From Streptomyces varsoviensis (lineage in GTDB: Bacteria; Actinomycetota; Actinomycetes; Streptomycetales; Streptomycetaceae), in NCBI RefSeq assembly GCF_000718635.1, contig NZ_JOBF01000004.1:62001-126000 (forward strand): a stretch of 64,000 bases of DNA. Reading direction: 5' to 3'. Position numbers and translations under genes: made by a program. The notes beneath the pieces are model-generated. The model did not search any database. It worked only from the letters and a program-made list of their open reading frames with translations, and was not told where the DNA came from. This document shows, in pieces, positions 8,779 through 18,833 of this stretch (its first letter is position 1; every line of letters starts with the position of its first letter).

Positions 8779-9555
8779 TTGTCGACTGCGAATATCGGGG
8801 CTTCCTCCCAGCCGACTCTGATCGGATCGGTGCAGCGTGCGCTGCGTCTGCTGGAGGCCGTGGGCGCGCACCGGGACGGTGCGCCCGCCAAGCAGCTCGC
8901 CCGTGAGGCGGGCCTGCCGCTGCCCACCGCCTACCACCTGCTCCGCACGCTGACCCACGAGGGATATCTGCGCCGCGAGAACGGCGTCTTCCGCTACGGC
9001 GACGCCGCGATGAGCCTCGGCGGGGTGGACGAACGCGAGGCGCGGCGCGCCGGAATCTCCGACACGCTGGCCGGGATAGGCGAAGAACTCGGTGTCCCGC
9101 TCTACTTCGCCGCGTACCGGGAGGGCGAGGTCGACATCCTCGCCGTCGCCGACGGCCCCGAGTTCCCGGCCGTCGAGGAATGGGCGGATTTCCGCGAGAC
9201 CGCGCACGCCCACGCCGTCGGCCAGTGCCTGCTCGCCCAGCTCGGCGAGGAGGAGCGCGACGAATACCTCGCCCGGCACCCCGTACGGCCGCTCACCCCG
9301 TACTCCGCGCGCGACCGCGCTGACCTGCTGCGCAGGCTGGACGGCCGACATCGGCTGCAACCCGTGTTCGAACAGCAGGAGTACGCGCTCGGTACGGTCT
9401 GCGCGGCCTTTCCCATAGTCGCGGGGACCGCCGTGGCGACGATGGCGGTATCACTTCCGGCGAATCGGGTGGAACAACTCCGTCCTGTGGTCGAGTCGTT
9501 ACGCTCCAGAGTCGGTGAGCTCGTAAGCTCACTCTCGTTCTCTATCAGTATCTGA
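8779..9555 (+). CDS. ssgR: IclR-family regulator SsgR, activator of ssgA
   Basis: A 258-residue IclR protein. The winged helix occupies about residues 15-75 (VQRALRLLEAVGAHRDGAPAKQLAREAGLPLPTAYHLLRTL) and the IclR effector domain the rest. The TTG start at 8779 follows GGGGGTGAAC. Its place directly before an ssgA gene identifies it as SsgR, which in S. coelicolor is needed for ssgA transcription and sporulation septation; that role is from the literature, not visible here. A 103-bp gap before ssgA should hold the target promoter. It contains ATCAC-TCCTT-GTGAT at 9559-9573, a possible operator. Confidence 0.9.
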   Translation: MSTANIGASSQPTLIGSVQRALRLLEAVGAHRDGAPAKQLAREAGLPLPTAYHLLRTLTHEGYLRRENGVFRYGDAAMSLGGVDEREARRAGISDTLAGIGEELGVPLYFAAYREGEVDILAVADGPEFPAVEEWADFRETAHAHAVGQCLLAQLGEEERDEYLARHPVRPLTPYSARDRADLLRRLDGRHRLQPVFEQQEYALGTVCAAFPIVAGTAVATMAVSLPANRVEQLRPVVESLRSRVGELVSSLSFSISI

Positions 9556-9658
9556 AAAATCACTCCTTGTGATCCGTTAGTCGTTGTCAGACGATGGCGT
9601 CAATAGGGCCATGAGGATTCAATCCCGGCCAAATCCGACGAACGCGGGGCATAGGGCT

Positions 9659-10105
9659 ATGCGCGACACGGTTCAGGCAGAAGTGACCATGACCTTTCTC
9701 GTCTCCGAGGAGCTTGCTTTCCGTATCCCGGTGGAACTCACGTACGACAGCAACGATCCGTACGCGATCACCTTCACCTTCCATCTCCCCGGCGACGCGC
9801 CCGTAACCTGGGCGTTCGCCAGAGAACTCCTGCTCGACGGGCTGAGCCAGCCCTCCGGCGAGGGCGATGTGCACATCGCGCCCGCCTCCTCCGAACACCT
9901 TTCCGATGTCTTCATCCGGCTGCAAGTCGGCGGCGAACGGGCCCTGTTCCGGGCCGGCGCCGCACCGCTGGTGGCCTTCCTCGACCGCACCGACCGTATC
10001 GCCCCGCTCGGCGAGGAGCGATCGGTCGCCGACCTCGAATGCGACCTCACCACCGCGCTCGACCGCATCCTCGCCGGCAACACCGAGGGGCAGAACGCCG
10101 GTTAG
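9659..10105 (+). CDS. ssgA: Sporulation/cell-division activator SsgA
   Basis: A 148-residue SsgA-like protein: MTFLVSEELAFRIPVELTYD, then FTFHLPGDAPVTWAFARELLLDGL, then RALFRAGAAPLVAFLDRTD, ending EGQNAG as SsgA proteins do. SsgA controls where septa form in sporulating aerial hyphae by localising SsgB and FtsZ; this is family knowledge. I place the start at the ATG of MRDTVQAEVTM (9659), with AGGG just before; an upstream in-frame Met adds an atypical leader. The stop codon overlaps the stop of the convergent SPFH gene by two bases. Confidence 0.92.
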   Translation: MRDTVQAEVTMTFLVSEELAFRIPVELTYDSNDPYAITFTFHLPGDAPVTWAFARELLLDGLSQPSGEGDVHIAPASSEHLSDVFIRLQVGGERALFRAGAAPLVAFLDRTDRIAPLGEERSVADLECDLTTALDRILAGNTEGQNAG

Positions 10106-11667
10106 CGGCCGGTCGCCCCGCCCCCCTCCTCCTGGATCGGCACACGCTCGGTAAGCGGGGACGCGCCGCGAGGCGCGGCCGCCGACTCCCCGCCCCCCGA
10201 GCGGGCCGCCGAACCGTCCCCGGCAGCGGCACGGCCGCTCGCGGCGCCGTTCGCACCCTCGGCGGACCCCTGGGCCGAGCCCATGGACGCGAGCAACTGA
10301 CGGGCCAGCCCCAGGCCCGTACCGCCCATGGTGAGGGCCTTCGCGAACATGTCGGACATCCCGTCCGCCCCGTTCAGCAGCACCATGTGATCGACGCTCC
10401 CGAACGCCCCGGCGCCCGCCTGGACGATCTCGGGCCACTTCTCCGCGAGTTGCTGCGCGACGACCGCCTCCTGGTTCTCGGCGAGCGCGGCCGCCCGCGC
10501 CTTGATGGCCTCCGCCTCGGCCAGGCCCCGCGCCCGCGCCGACTCGGCCGCCGCCAACCCCTTGGCCTGCGCCGCGGCGGCCTCGGCCTCGCCCGTCGCC
10601 CGGGTCGCCGCGGCCGTGGCGCTGCCGCGCGCCTTCGTCGCCTCGGCCTCCGCCGCGGCCGCCGTCTTCACCCGGTTCGCCTCGGCCACCGCCGCCAGCT
10701 CCGTCTCCCGCGCCTTCGCCTCCGCACCCGAGATACGGGCGTCCCGCTCCGCCTCGGCGAGCGTCCGCTTCTCGTACGCGGAGGCGTCCGCCGGCTTGCG
10801 CACGTCCGCCTGGAGCATCTGCTCGCGGCGCTGCGCCTCCAGCTCCGCCACCCGCGTCTCCTGGACCACGACCTCCTGCTGGGCCGCCGCCTCCGCCAGC
10901 GGGCCCGCCTGCCGGGCCTTGGCGGCCGCGCTGTCCCGCTCGGCCTGATAGCCGGCCTGCAGGATCTCGCTGTCCCGGGTCGCCTGCGCCATCCGGGCCG
11001 CCGCCTGCTGCTCGGCCTCGGTGGCCAGCCGGTCCGCCTCGGCCTGGGCGATCCGCGCGTCCCGGTGCACGGCCGCCGCGTGCGGCGCGGAGAGGTTCTT
11101 GATGTAGCCGGTCGGGTCCTGGATCTCGTGGATCTGCAACGAGTCGATGATCAGACCGAGCTTCTCCATCTCGGTGCCCGAGGCCGCCCGCGTCTCGCCC
11201 GTCAGCCGCTCCCGGTCCCGGATCATGTTCTCCACCGTCAACCCGCCGACGATCGAGCGGAGATGACCGGCGAAGACGTTGTGCACCCGCTCGCCCATGA
11301 ACTTCTGCTGGTCCAGGAAGCGGCGCGCCGCGTTCGCGATCGACACGAAGTCGTCGCCCACCTTGAAGATCACCACGCCGTGCACGCGCAGCGGAATGCC
11401 CTGCTGGGTCACGCAATCCACGTTCAGCTCGGCCTCGTTGAGGTCGAGGGACAGCTTCCGCACCACCTGGACGCCGGGCATCACCAGCGTCCCACGCCCC
11501 GTGACGATCCGGAAGCCCATGCCCTCCTCCAGGCCCTCCGTGCGATGTTTGGAGCCGGAGATGACGAGCGCCTCATTCGGCTCGGCGACCCGCCACATCA
11601 GTTTGAAGAGAACGACCAGGACGACGACTGCGACGACGACGATCCCCGCCACGATGCCGATCAGCAT
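10102..11667 (-). CDS. SPFH-domain flotillin-like membrane protein
   Basis: A 521-residue protein. One membrane helix (about 2-24) is followed by an SPFH/band-7 domain to about 200. Then comes a long Ala/Glu/Arg-rich coiled coil (about 205-430, with EAEA/AEA heptads) and a Gly/Ser/Ala tail. Flotillins scaffold lipid microdomains in the membrane. The ATG at 11667 (MLIGIVAGIVVVAVVVL) follows GGGGGCGTGAGC. Upstream on the same strand is an NfeD-like small protein, the classic partner of SPFH proteins. Its end runs into the end of ssgA. Confidence 0.9.
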   Translation of the reverse strand: MLIGIVAGIVVVAVVVLVVLFKLMWRVAEPNEALVISGSKHRTEGLEEGMGFRIVTGRGTLVMPGVQVVRKLSLDLNEAELNVDCVTQQGIPLRVHGVVIFKVGDDFVSIANAARRFLDQQKFMGERVHNVFAGHLRSIVGGLTVENMIRDRERLTGETRAASGTEMEKLGLIIDSLQIHEIQDPTGYIKNLSAPHAAAVHRDARIAQAEADRLATEAEQQAAARMAQATRDSEILQAGYQAERDSAAAKARQAGPLAEAAAQQEVVVQETRVAELEAQRREQMLQADVRKPADASAYEKRTLAEAERDARISGAEAKARETELAAVAEANRVKTAAAAEAEATKARGSATAAATRATGEAEAAAAQAKGLAAAESARARGLAEAEAIKARAAALAENQEAVVAQQLAEKWPEIVQAGAGAFGSVDHMVLLNGADGMSDMFAKALTMGGTGLGLARQLLASMGSAQGSAEGANGAASGRAAAGDGSAARSGGGESAAAPRGASPLTERVPIQEEGGGATGR

Positions 11668-11789
11668 GCGCTCACGCCCCCTCTGCCGAGCCCCTGGAGG
11701 GCCCGGGATCACAACGCGATCAAAAAAGTCTGCTCCCGCTCACGGCCGCGGTGAAGGCACGGACGCGTCCTTGGTGCGCTTTTGACACA

Positions 11790-12035
11790 TCAGCCATAAG
11801 CGGCCATGACATAGACCGTGCGCGGCGGTTGATACTCCACGACCAGCACCACCGTGCCCCGCTCCAGCCGCTCGCCCGGCTCCACCGCGTACGCGAGGAA
11901 CGCCTCGGCGCCGCCGCGCACCCGCACCATCACCTCGCCGACCAGCCCCGGCCCGACCGTCCCCGTCACCCTGCCCTGCTCACCGACCACCGGCAGCTCC
12001 CCCCTCGCCCCCTGCCGCGCGTGCCCTCCGGTCAC
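11790..12035 (-). CDS. Small NfeD-like OB-fold protein
   Basis: An 81-residue protein without membrane helices. It reads as one beta-barrel: LPVVGEQGRVTGTVGPGLVGEVMV, then AEAFLAYAVEPGERLERGTVVLVVEYQPPRTVYV. The pattern resembles the soluble C-terminal OB domain of NfeD proteins, which accompany flotillins. The GTG start (12035-12033) overlaps the TGA of the YibE/F gene (GTGA), a sign of translational coupling. The flotillin gene follows after 122 bp. The family assignment rests on pattern and context and should be checked by profile search. Confidence 0.65.
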   Translation of the reverse strand: MTGGHARQGARGELPVVGEQGRVTGTVGPGLVGEVMVRVRGGAEAFLAYAVEPGERLERGTVVLVVEYQPPRTVYVMAAYG

Positions 12036-13504
12036 TTGGCGCGGCGTCGCCTGCCGCCCCTCGTCGCGGGCCTCCCCCCGGTCTTCATCCCCGCCCTCGC
12101 ACCGGTCCTCACCCCGGTACCCGTATTGTGCCGGTCGGCACTGACAACGAGGGCCGCCAGCGCGGTGGTCACCGGGACCGAGGCGACCAGGCCGATGGAG
12201 CCGACCAGGGTCCGTACGATCTCCTCCGCGACGATCTCGCTGGTCGCGACCGCCCTCACCCCGCTGTCCGCGATCGAGAACAGCAGCAGCAACGGCAGCG
12301 AGGCGCCCGCGTATGCCAGGACCAGCGTGTTCACCACGGACGCGATGTGGTCCCGGCCGATGCGCATCCCGGCCCCGTACAGCTTGCGCCAACTCGCCCC
12401 TGGGTCGGCCTCCTTCAGCTCCCACACCGCCGACGTCTGCGTCACCGTCACATCGTCCAGCACGCCCAGCGAACCGATGATGACCCCGGCCAGCAGCAGG
12501 CCGCGGATCTCGATATGCGGATAGAGCCCGTGCACCAGCCCCGTCTGGTCGTCGGTGTCGCCCGTGAGCCGCGCCCACTCGATGAAGACCGCGCCCAGCA
12601 CCCCGATGACCAGCAGGGACATCAGCGTGCCGAGCACCGCGACGGACGTACGGGCCGTCGGTCCGTGGCACAGGTAGAGCGCGATCAGCATGATCGCGCT
12701 GCCGCCCACCACCGCCACGAGCAGCGGGTCCGACCCTTGCAGGATCGCGGGCAGGATGAAGAGCGTCAGCACGCCGAAGCTGATGGCCAGCGCCACGAGC
12801 GCGAAGAGGCCGCGCAGCCGTCCGACGACCACCACGGCGATCGCGAAGACGGCGCCGAGCAGCGCCATCGGCAGCGTGCGGTCCACGTCGGCGACGGAGT
12901 ACTGGAGGTCCTTCGGGGCCTTCGGCGCGTACGAGAGGACGACCTTCTGCCCCACCGAGTAGTGGCGCGAGGCGCTGGGCTGGACGATCTCGGTGAAGGG
13001 CCGCCCCTTGTCCTTGCCGGACGTGACCTCCAGGGTGGTCTTCTCGCACTTCCCGCCGGGGGCGGGGGCGTTGCCCGCCGCGCCGCCGGAGGGCGGCTGC
13101 CCGTCGCCGCCGGGCACCGACCGCTGCGGCTGCGCCCCCACGTCCGCGCAGCTCACCTCCTCGACCTTCACCACGCGCCCCGATTCCGTCTGCTGGTCGA
13201 ACCCCAGCCCGCTGTGCTGATGCGGCGGCGCCCCGCCGGGCCACAGCACCACGAGGGCGGTGACGACGGCGACGGCGAAGGGAATGAGGACGGCGGCGAT
13301 CACTCTGCGAAGCCGTCCGGAGACGGGCGCGGCCGGACCGTGGCCGTGTGCGTGGCTGTGACCGTGTGCCTGGCTGTGGCTGTGCGAGTGCCCGTGGCTG
13401 TGCGCCTGGCCATGGCCGTGTGCGTGACCGTGGGCCCGCGGCTGCCCTTCGGCCTGATGGGGCACGGGGTCATGCGCGGCGGGATCGGGCTGGGTGCGAT
13501 TCAC
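12032..13504 (-). CDS. YibE/F-family multi-pass membrane protein with His-rich N-terminus
   Basis: The 490-residue protein starts with about 40 residues dominated by His alternating with Gly, Ser and Ala, a likely metal-binding stretch. One membrane helix (about 55-75) and a soluble domain follow, then seven or eight helices to the end ([61 protein letters not shown]). The core matches YibE/F, a family of unknown transport function. The GTG at 13504 has no strong ribosome site. The end is coupled to the NfeD-like gene by a GTGA overlap. It is divergent from the thiC riboswitch. Confidence 0.82.
   Translation of the reverse strand: MNRTQPDPAAHDPVPHQAEGQPRAHGHAHGHGQAHSHGHSHSHSQAHGHSHAHGHGPAAPVSGRLRRVIAAVLIPFAVAVVTALVVLWPGGAPPHQHSGLGFDQQTESGRVVKVEEVSCADVGAQPQRSVPGGDGQPPSGGAAGNAPAPGGKCEKTTLEVTSGKDKGRPFTEIVQPSASRHYSVGQKVVLSYAPKAPKDLQYSVADVDRTLPMALLGAVFAIAVVVVGRLRGLFALVALAISFGVLTLFILPAILQGSDPLLVAVVGGSAIMLIALYLCHGPTARTSVAVLGTLMSLLVIGVLGAVFIEWARLTGDTDDQTGLVHGLYPHIEIRGLLLAGVIIGSLGVLDDVTVTQTSAVWELKEADPGASWRKLYGAGMRIGRDHIASVVNTLVLAYAGASLPLLLLFSIADSGVRAVATSEIVAEEIVRTLVGSIGLVASVPVTTALAALVVSADRHNTGTGVRTGARAGMKTGGRPATRGGRRRRAK
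13340..13436. repeat. Short-unit DNA repeat encoding the His-rich N-terminus
   Basis: About 97 bp are built from variants of GTGGCTGTG and CCGTGTGCG words. Read on the minus strand they give [18 protein letters not shown] and [10 protein letters not shown] blocks at the N-terminus of the YibE/F protein. Such a run can change length by slippage. Confidence 0.8.
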
Positions 13505-13575
13505 CGCCCGATCATCGCAAGGCCCCCTGGCCGTCGGGGGCGGAGAACCGTTAGCGTAGTGGCACCTTTGCAATC

Positions 13576-15520
<1,945 letters not shown>

Positions 15521-15549
15521 CGCGCGAAGCCTTCACGACCGTACGAGCC

Positions 15550-15587
15550 GGGCCCGAAGCCGCAACTCTCCTTGCGGCTTCGGGCCC
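15550..15587. terminator. Terminator after thiC (16-bp perfect stem)
   Basis: GGGCCCGAAGCCGCAA (15550-15565) pairs perfectly with TTGCGGCTTCGGGCCC (15572-15587) around a 6-base loop. It sits 29 bp after thiC and 65 bp before the end of the convergent TetR gene, so it can serve both. Confidence 0.88.
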
Positions 15588-15652
15588 TTCGGCGTGGTGT
15601 GGCACCCCCTCGCGTGCGTCACTGCCTCGCGGGCGCCACCGCCTTGTGCGCT

Positions 15653-16243
15653 TCACGGCTCCCGCGGGAGGCCTGCGAGCAGGTGGTCGACCAGGCCGTC
15701 GACGTAGTCGGCGCCGAGGTCGGTGAGGCCGAAGAGGACGCGGACGTACATCGGGGCCAGGATGTGGTCGACGACATCCATGGAGTGCGGCGCGGGTTCG
15801 CCGCGGTCGCGGGCCCGGTCGAGCATGGCGTCCAGTTGGCGCTGGCGTTCCAGGAGGAAGTCGGCGCGGGCCTGCTCGCCCTCCTCGCCGGACGCCGAGA
15901 GGGACACGGCCAGCCGCAGGATCGCGAGGCCCTCGGGGCCGACGATGTCGCCGGCCACCTGGGTCGCGTAGGAGCGCAGGTCGTCCCTGAGGCTTCCGGT
16001 GTCGGGGATGGGTGATTCGGCGGTCAGCCAGGCCATCGCCACGTCCGCGGTGAGGGCTTCGAGGTTGCCCCAGCGGCGGTAGATGCTGGTGTCCGCCACG
16101 CCCGCGCGGGCCGCGACCTCGCCGATGGTGAAGGCCCCGTAGCCGCGCTCGGCGACCAGCGACATGACGGCCTGGTGCACCGCCGCGCGGACGCGGGCGC
16201 TGCGGCCGCCGGGCCGTCGGGCCCGCTCTTGCTCTTCCTTCAT
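15653..16243 (-). CDS. TetR-family repressor
   Basis: A 196-residue TetR protein. The helix-turn-helix lies at about residues 30-60 (FTIGEVAARAGVADTSIYRRWGN), followed by an all-helical ligand and dimer domain with a C-terminal part of the TetR_C-like type. The ATG at 16243 is chosen; a GTG three codons upstream with AGAGG before it is equally possible. It is divergent from an alpha/beta hydrolase gene. The 127-bp gap is filled with copies of TTAACGCA, the likely operator. The simplest reading is a repressor of itself and of the hydrolase. Confidence 0.9.
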   Translation of the reverse strand: MKEEQERARRPGGRSARVRAAVHQAVMSLVAERGYGAFTIGEVAARAGVADTSIYRRWGNLEALTADVAMAWLTAESPIPDTGSLRDDLRSYATQVAGDIVGPEGLAILRLAVSLSASGEEGEQARADFLLERQRQLDAMLDRARDRGEPAPHSMDVVDHILAPMYVRVLFGLTDLGADYVDGLVDHLLAGLPREP

Positions 16244-16260
16244 GGCCCCCACTTTACCTC

Positions 16261-16344
16261 TTAACGCAGGAAACGATTGCTTTTGTTAACGCAGTCACCA
16301 CTTGCGTTTGTCGTAGGCGTGGGTCTAACGTTGCGGCTAACGCA
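16261..16344. promoter_or_regulatory. TetR operator region with repeated TTAACGCA boxes
   Basis: The divergent intergenic region holds TTAACGCA at 16261-16268 and 16286-16293, an inverted TTGCGTTT at 16302-16309 and TAACGCAG at 16338-16345. AACGCA (16288-16293) and TGCGTT (16303-16308) form an inverted repeat with 9 bases between. TTAAC (16261-16265) and GTTAA (16285-16289) form another. The spacing fits binding of one or more TetR dimers over both promoters. Confidence 0.7.
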
Positions 16345-16370
16345 GTCGCCGCCGACTTTTAGGAGGGGCC

Positions 16371-17591
16371 ATGAAGCCCGTGTACTTCCCCGAGAACAGC
16401 CAGTTCTGGTTCGAGACGCTGCGCGTCTTCGGTCACAGCGCCTACGGCGGCGCCGACTTCGGCGAGGCCGCGGTGGTCGCCGAGCGCATCACCTCCGGCG
16501 ACTACGACAGTTGGCACGACGAGTGGTTCGCCATGGGAGAGCGCGTGGCGGAGATCGCCCGCAAGGCGAAGGACGGCGGCCACCGCGTCAGCGCCCGCGA
16601 CGCCTTCCTGCGGGCCTCGAACTACTACCGCAGCGCCGAGTTCTTCCTGCACGGCAACGCGGACGACCCCCGCATCCTGGCCGCGTACGACGCCTCGGTC
16701 GCCTGCTTCCGCGAGGCCGCCGCCCTCTTCACGCCGCCCATCGAGCTGGTCGAGATCCCGTACGAGGACACCGTCCTGCCCGGCTACTTCTACCGGCCCG
16801 ACGACTCGGGCGCCGTCCGGCCGACCCTGCTCATGTTCAACGGGTTCGACGGCACGGCCGAGGAGATGCACTTCGGCGGCGCCGCCGCGGCCGTCGAGCG
16901 CGGCTACAACGTCCTGACCTTCGACGGCCCGGGGCAGCCGGGCACCCGCCACCACCACGGCATGTTCTTCCGTCCCGACTGGGAGAAGGTCGTCGGCCCC
17001 GTCATCGACTACGCCCTCACCCGCTCCGAGGTGGACCCGGACCGTATCGCCCTGTTGGGCAACAGCATGGGCGGCGTGCTCGCGCCCCGCGCCGCGGCCT
17101 TCGAGCCCCGCATCGCCGCCGTCATCGCCTTGGACGGTGTCTACGACATGGCCGCGTCCCTTCTGGAGGCCTTCCCCGGCGACCGTGCCGAGATCGAGAA
17201 GATACTCCGAGCCGAGGAGAACCCGGAGGCGGACGCCGGCCTTGAGCAGGCCATGGCCGCGAGCCCGAAGGTCCGGTGGGCCATGGAGCAGGGCATGTAC
17301 GTCATGGGCGCCGAGACCCCGCGCAAGTTCGCCGCCGCCTTCCTCGACTACAACGTGGCCAACGGCGTCGCCGAGAAGATCACCGCCCCGACCCTGGTCT
17401 GCTCCGCGGCCACCGACGTGTTCTTCAAGGGCCAGCCCGAGGAGCTGTACGCGCACCTGACCGGCCCGAAGACGTTCCTGGAGTTCACCACCGAGCTGGG
17501 CGCCGACGCCCACTGCCAGGCCGGCGGCCAGCGGTTCGCCTTCGCCCAGATCTACGACTGGCTGGACGACACCTTCGGGTACCGCGGCTGA
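16371..17591 (+). CDS. Alpha/beta hydrolase (dihydropseudooxynicotine-hydrolase-like)
   Basis: A 406-residue protein with an N-terminal helical region (1 to about 125) and an alpha/beta hydrolase core. The nucleophile is Ser232 in GNSMGG. The aspartate in CSAATDVFFKG and the histidine in ADAHCQAGG complete a probable triad. The oxyanion region is FNGFDGTAEE. This layout is that of the 2,6-dihydropseudooxynicotine hydrolase branch, which includes C-C bond hydrolases and esterases; the substrate is unknown. TTAGGAGGGG before the ATG is a strong ribosome site. It is divergent from a TetR gene that probably represses it. Confidence 0.87.
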   Translation: MKPVYFPENSQFWFETLRVFGHSAYGGADFGEAAVVAERITSGDYDSWHDEWFAMGERVAEIARKAKDGGHRVSARDAFLRASNYYRSAEFFLHGNADDPRILAAYDASVACFREAAALFTPPIELVEIPYEDTVLPGYFYRPDDSGAVRPTLLMFNGFDGTAEEMHFGGAAAAVERGYNVLTFDGPGQPGTRHHHGMFFRPDWEKVVGPVIDYALTRSEVDPDRIALLGNSMGGVLAPRAAAFEPRIAAVIALDGVYDMAASLLEAFPGDRAEIEKILRAEENPEADAGLEQAMAASPKVRWAMEQGMYVMGAETPRKFAAAFLDYNVANGVAEKITAPTLVCSAATDVFFKGQPEELYAHLTGPKTFLEFTTELGADAHCQAGGQRFAFAQIYDWLDDTFGYRG

Positions 17592-17610
17592 AGAGCCCCG
17601 GGCGCCGGGT

Positions 17611-17661
17611 CCGCCGGTACGGGCGTACGCGGCACCGAGCCCGCCGGTACGGGCGTACGCG
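17611..17661. repeat. Tandem 30-bp repeat, two copies
   Basis: CCGCCGGTACGGGCGTACGC occurs at 17611-17630 and again at 17641-17660, giving a 30-bp period just after the hydrolase stop. The unit has partial self-complementarity (GTACGGGCGTAC). It lies next to two strong hairpins. Confidence 0.8.
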
Positions 17662-17674
17662 CCGGCGCACGAGC

Positions 17675-17711
17675 GGCGCCGTCCGGCCCGGGCGGTGGGC
17701 CGGACGGCGCC
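17675..17711. terminator. Terminator, 15-bp perfect stem
   Basis: GGCGCCGTCCGGCCC (17675-17689) pairs perfectly with GGGCCGGACGGCGCC (17697-17711) around 7 bases. It lies between the ends of the hydrolase and the convergent membrane-protein gene and could stop transcription from both sides. Confidence 0.85.
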
Positions 17712-17731
17712 GACTGATGGATCACGGTGAG

Positions 17732-17754
17732 GGCCGGCCCCGGCGGGGCCGGCC
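17732..17754. terminator. Second hairpin, 10-bp perfect stem
   Basis: GGCCGGCCCC (17732-17741) pairs with GGGGCCGGCC (17745-17754) around 3 bases, then TT. It lies 8 bp from the stop of the minus-strand membrane-protein gene. Confidence 0.7.
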
Positions 17755-17762
17755 TTCCGGCG

Positions 17763-18644
17763 TTACTCGGGCCGGTGGTCCGGGCCTCCGTAGTCCGGGC
17801 TGGTGAAGTCCGGGCTGGAGAACCGGGGCCGGGCGGCGTGCTCGTTGTCGGCCTCCGGGCTGGAGAAGCCCGGACGGGAATAGCCGAGGTGGGGGGTCCG
17901 GTGACCCCCCGAATTCCTCGGTACGTACGTGGGCCGCGGCGCCGGCGGACCGGCGGTCGCGAGCGCTTCGCGCAGGAAGGGCAGTACGCCGCGGTGCAGC
18001 AGCGCCTGCCGCCAGGCATCCCTGGCCTGTGCCACCGCCTCGGCCTGCTTGCCCACCGCGCGCCCCTCGCGGCCCGCGGGCCCGTTGTTGCGCAGGGCGG
18101 TCAGCAGCATGGCGCCCATGGCGACGAGGATTCCGGCGGCGGTGAGACCGCCGAACCACCAGCCGATGGTGATCATCGAGTCGGCGACCGAGGCGTCGGA
18201 GCTGACCGTGCGCAGGACATATCCGATCACGAGGAAGAGCAGGGCCGCGATGCCCGCGAGGACCGGGGCGAGCACGGCGAGCACCGCTCCCGCCCCCGCT
18301 CCGGCCTCGGCGGCCTCGCTCATGGCGGTGGCGATCCCGACGGCGGCCGAACGGTCGTCGCCCTGGTCACCGCCGCCGCTTCCGGCGCCGACCGGCTGCG
18401 GCCGGGCGACGCTCGCGGGCGCGCGCAGTTCGTCACGCGCCTGTACGTAGGTGCGGTACTCGGCTGCCGCGCATGCCGTGATGGCGGCCACGGCGCCCAA
18501 CGCCATGGTGCGCAGCTGTTCTGTGTTGAGCCGCCCGCCTAGGGCGGCCAGTTCCGGGTCATGGTCTGCGGTACGCAGCGCCTCGTCGAGGACTCGCTCG
18601 AACTCCGGGCGATCCTCGGTCAGCAGGTGCGGAGCGCTGTTCAT
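17763..18644 (-). CDS. Three-helix membrane protein with repetitive C-terminal tail
   Basis: I do not recognise a named family. The 293-residue protein has predicted helices near residues 46-66 (MALGAVAAITACAAAEYRTY), 120-145 (LAVLAPVLAGIAALLFLVIG) and 158-182 (WWFGGLTAAGILVAMGAMLL). A helical cytoplasmic part follows (AVGKQAEAVAQARDAWRQAL). The last 50 residues repeat an aromatic-Ser-Pro theme: YSRPGFSSPE, then PRFSSPDFTSPDYGGPDHRPE in two overlapping blocks. The ATG at 18644 is chosen because GGGGGATGCAC precedes it. The region after the stop carries two strong hairpins. The tail could be a docking or phase-separating segment, which is inference. Confidence 0.75.
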   Translation of the reverse strand: MNSAPHLLTEDRPEFERVLDEALRTADHDPELAALGGRLNTEQLRTMALGAVAAITACAAAEYRTYVQARDELRAPASVARPQPVGAGSGGGDQGDDRSAAVGIATAMSEAAEAGAGAGAVLAVLAPVLAGIAALLFLVIGYVLRTVSSDASVADSMITIGWWFGGLTAAGILVAMGAMLLTALRNNGPAGREGRAVGKQAEAVAQARDAWRQALLHRGVLPFLREALATAGPPAPRPTYVPRNSGGHRTPHLGYSRPGFSSPEADNEHAARPRFSSPDFTSPDYGGPDHRPE

Positions 18645-18833
18645 GTGCATCCCCCGATGCTCCGTAGGGCCTTGTAGCCGGCCTACACCGGGCAGTTGGG
18701 CGGAAACGGAGGAGAGCCTGCTACGGATAAGGCCGATGGTAGAGCCGTTCTGGCACGGGGTGACAGTCTGTTTCCCGAATTCCCCCCGCGCGGTGGAATT
18801 TCCTACCTGCCCCTACCCCTGCCCAATGAATCC

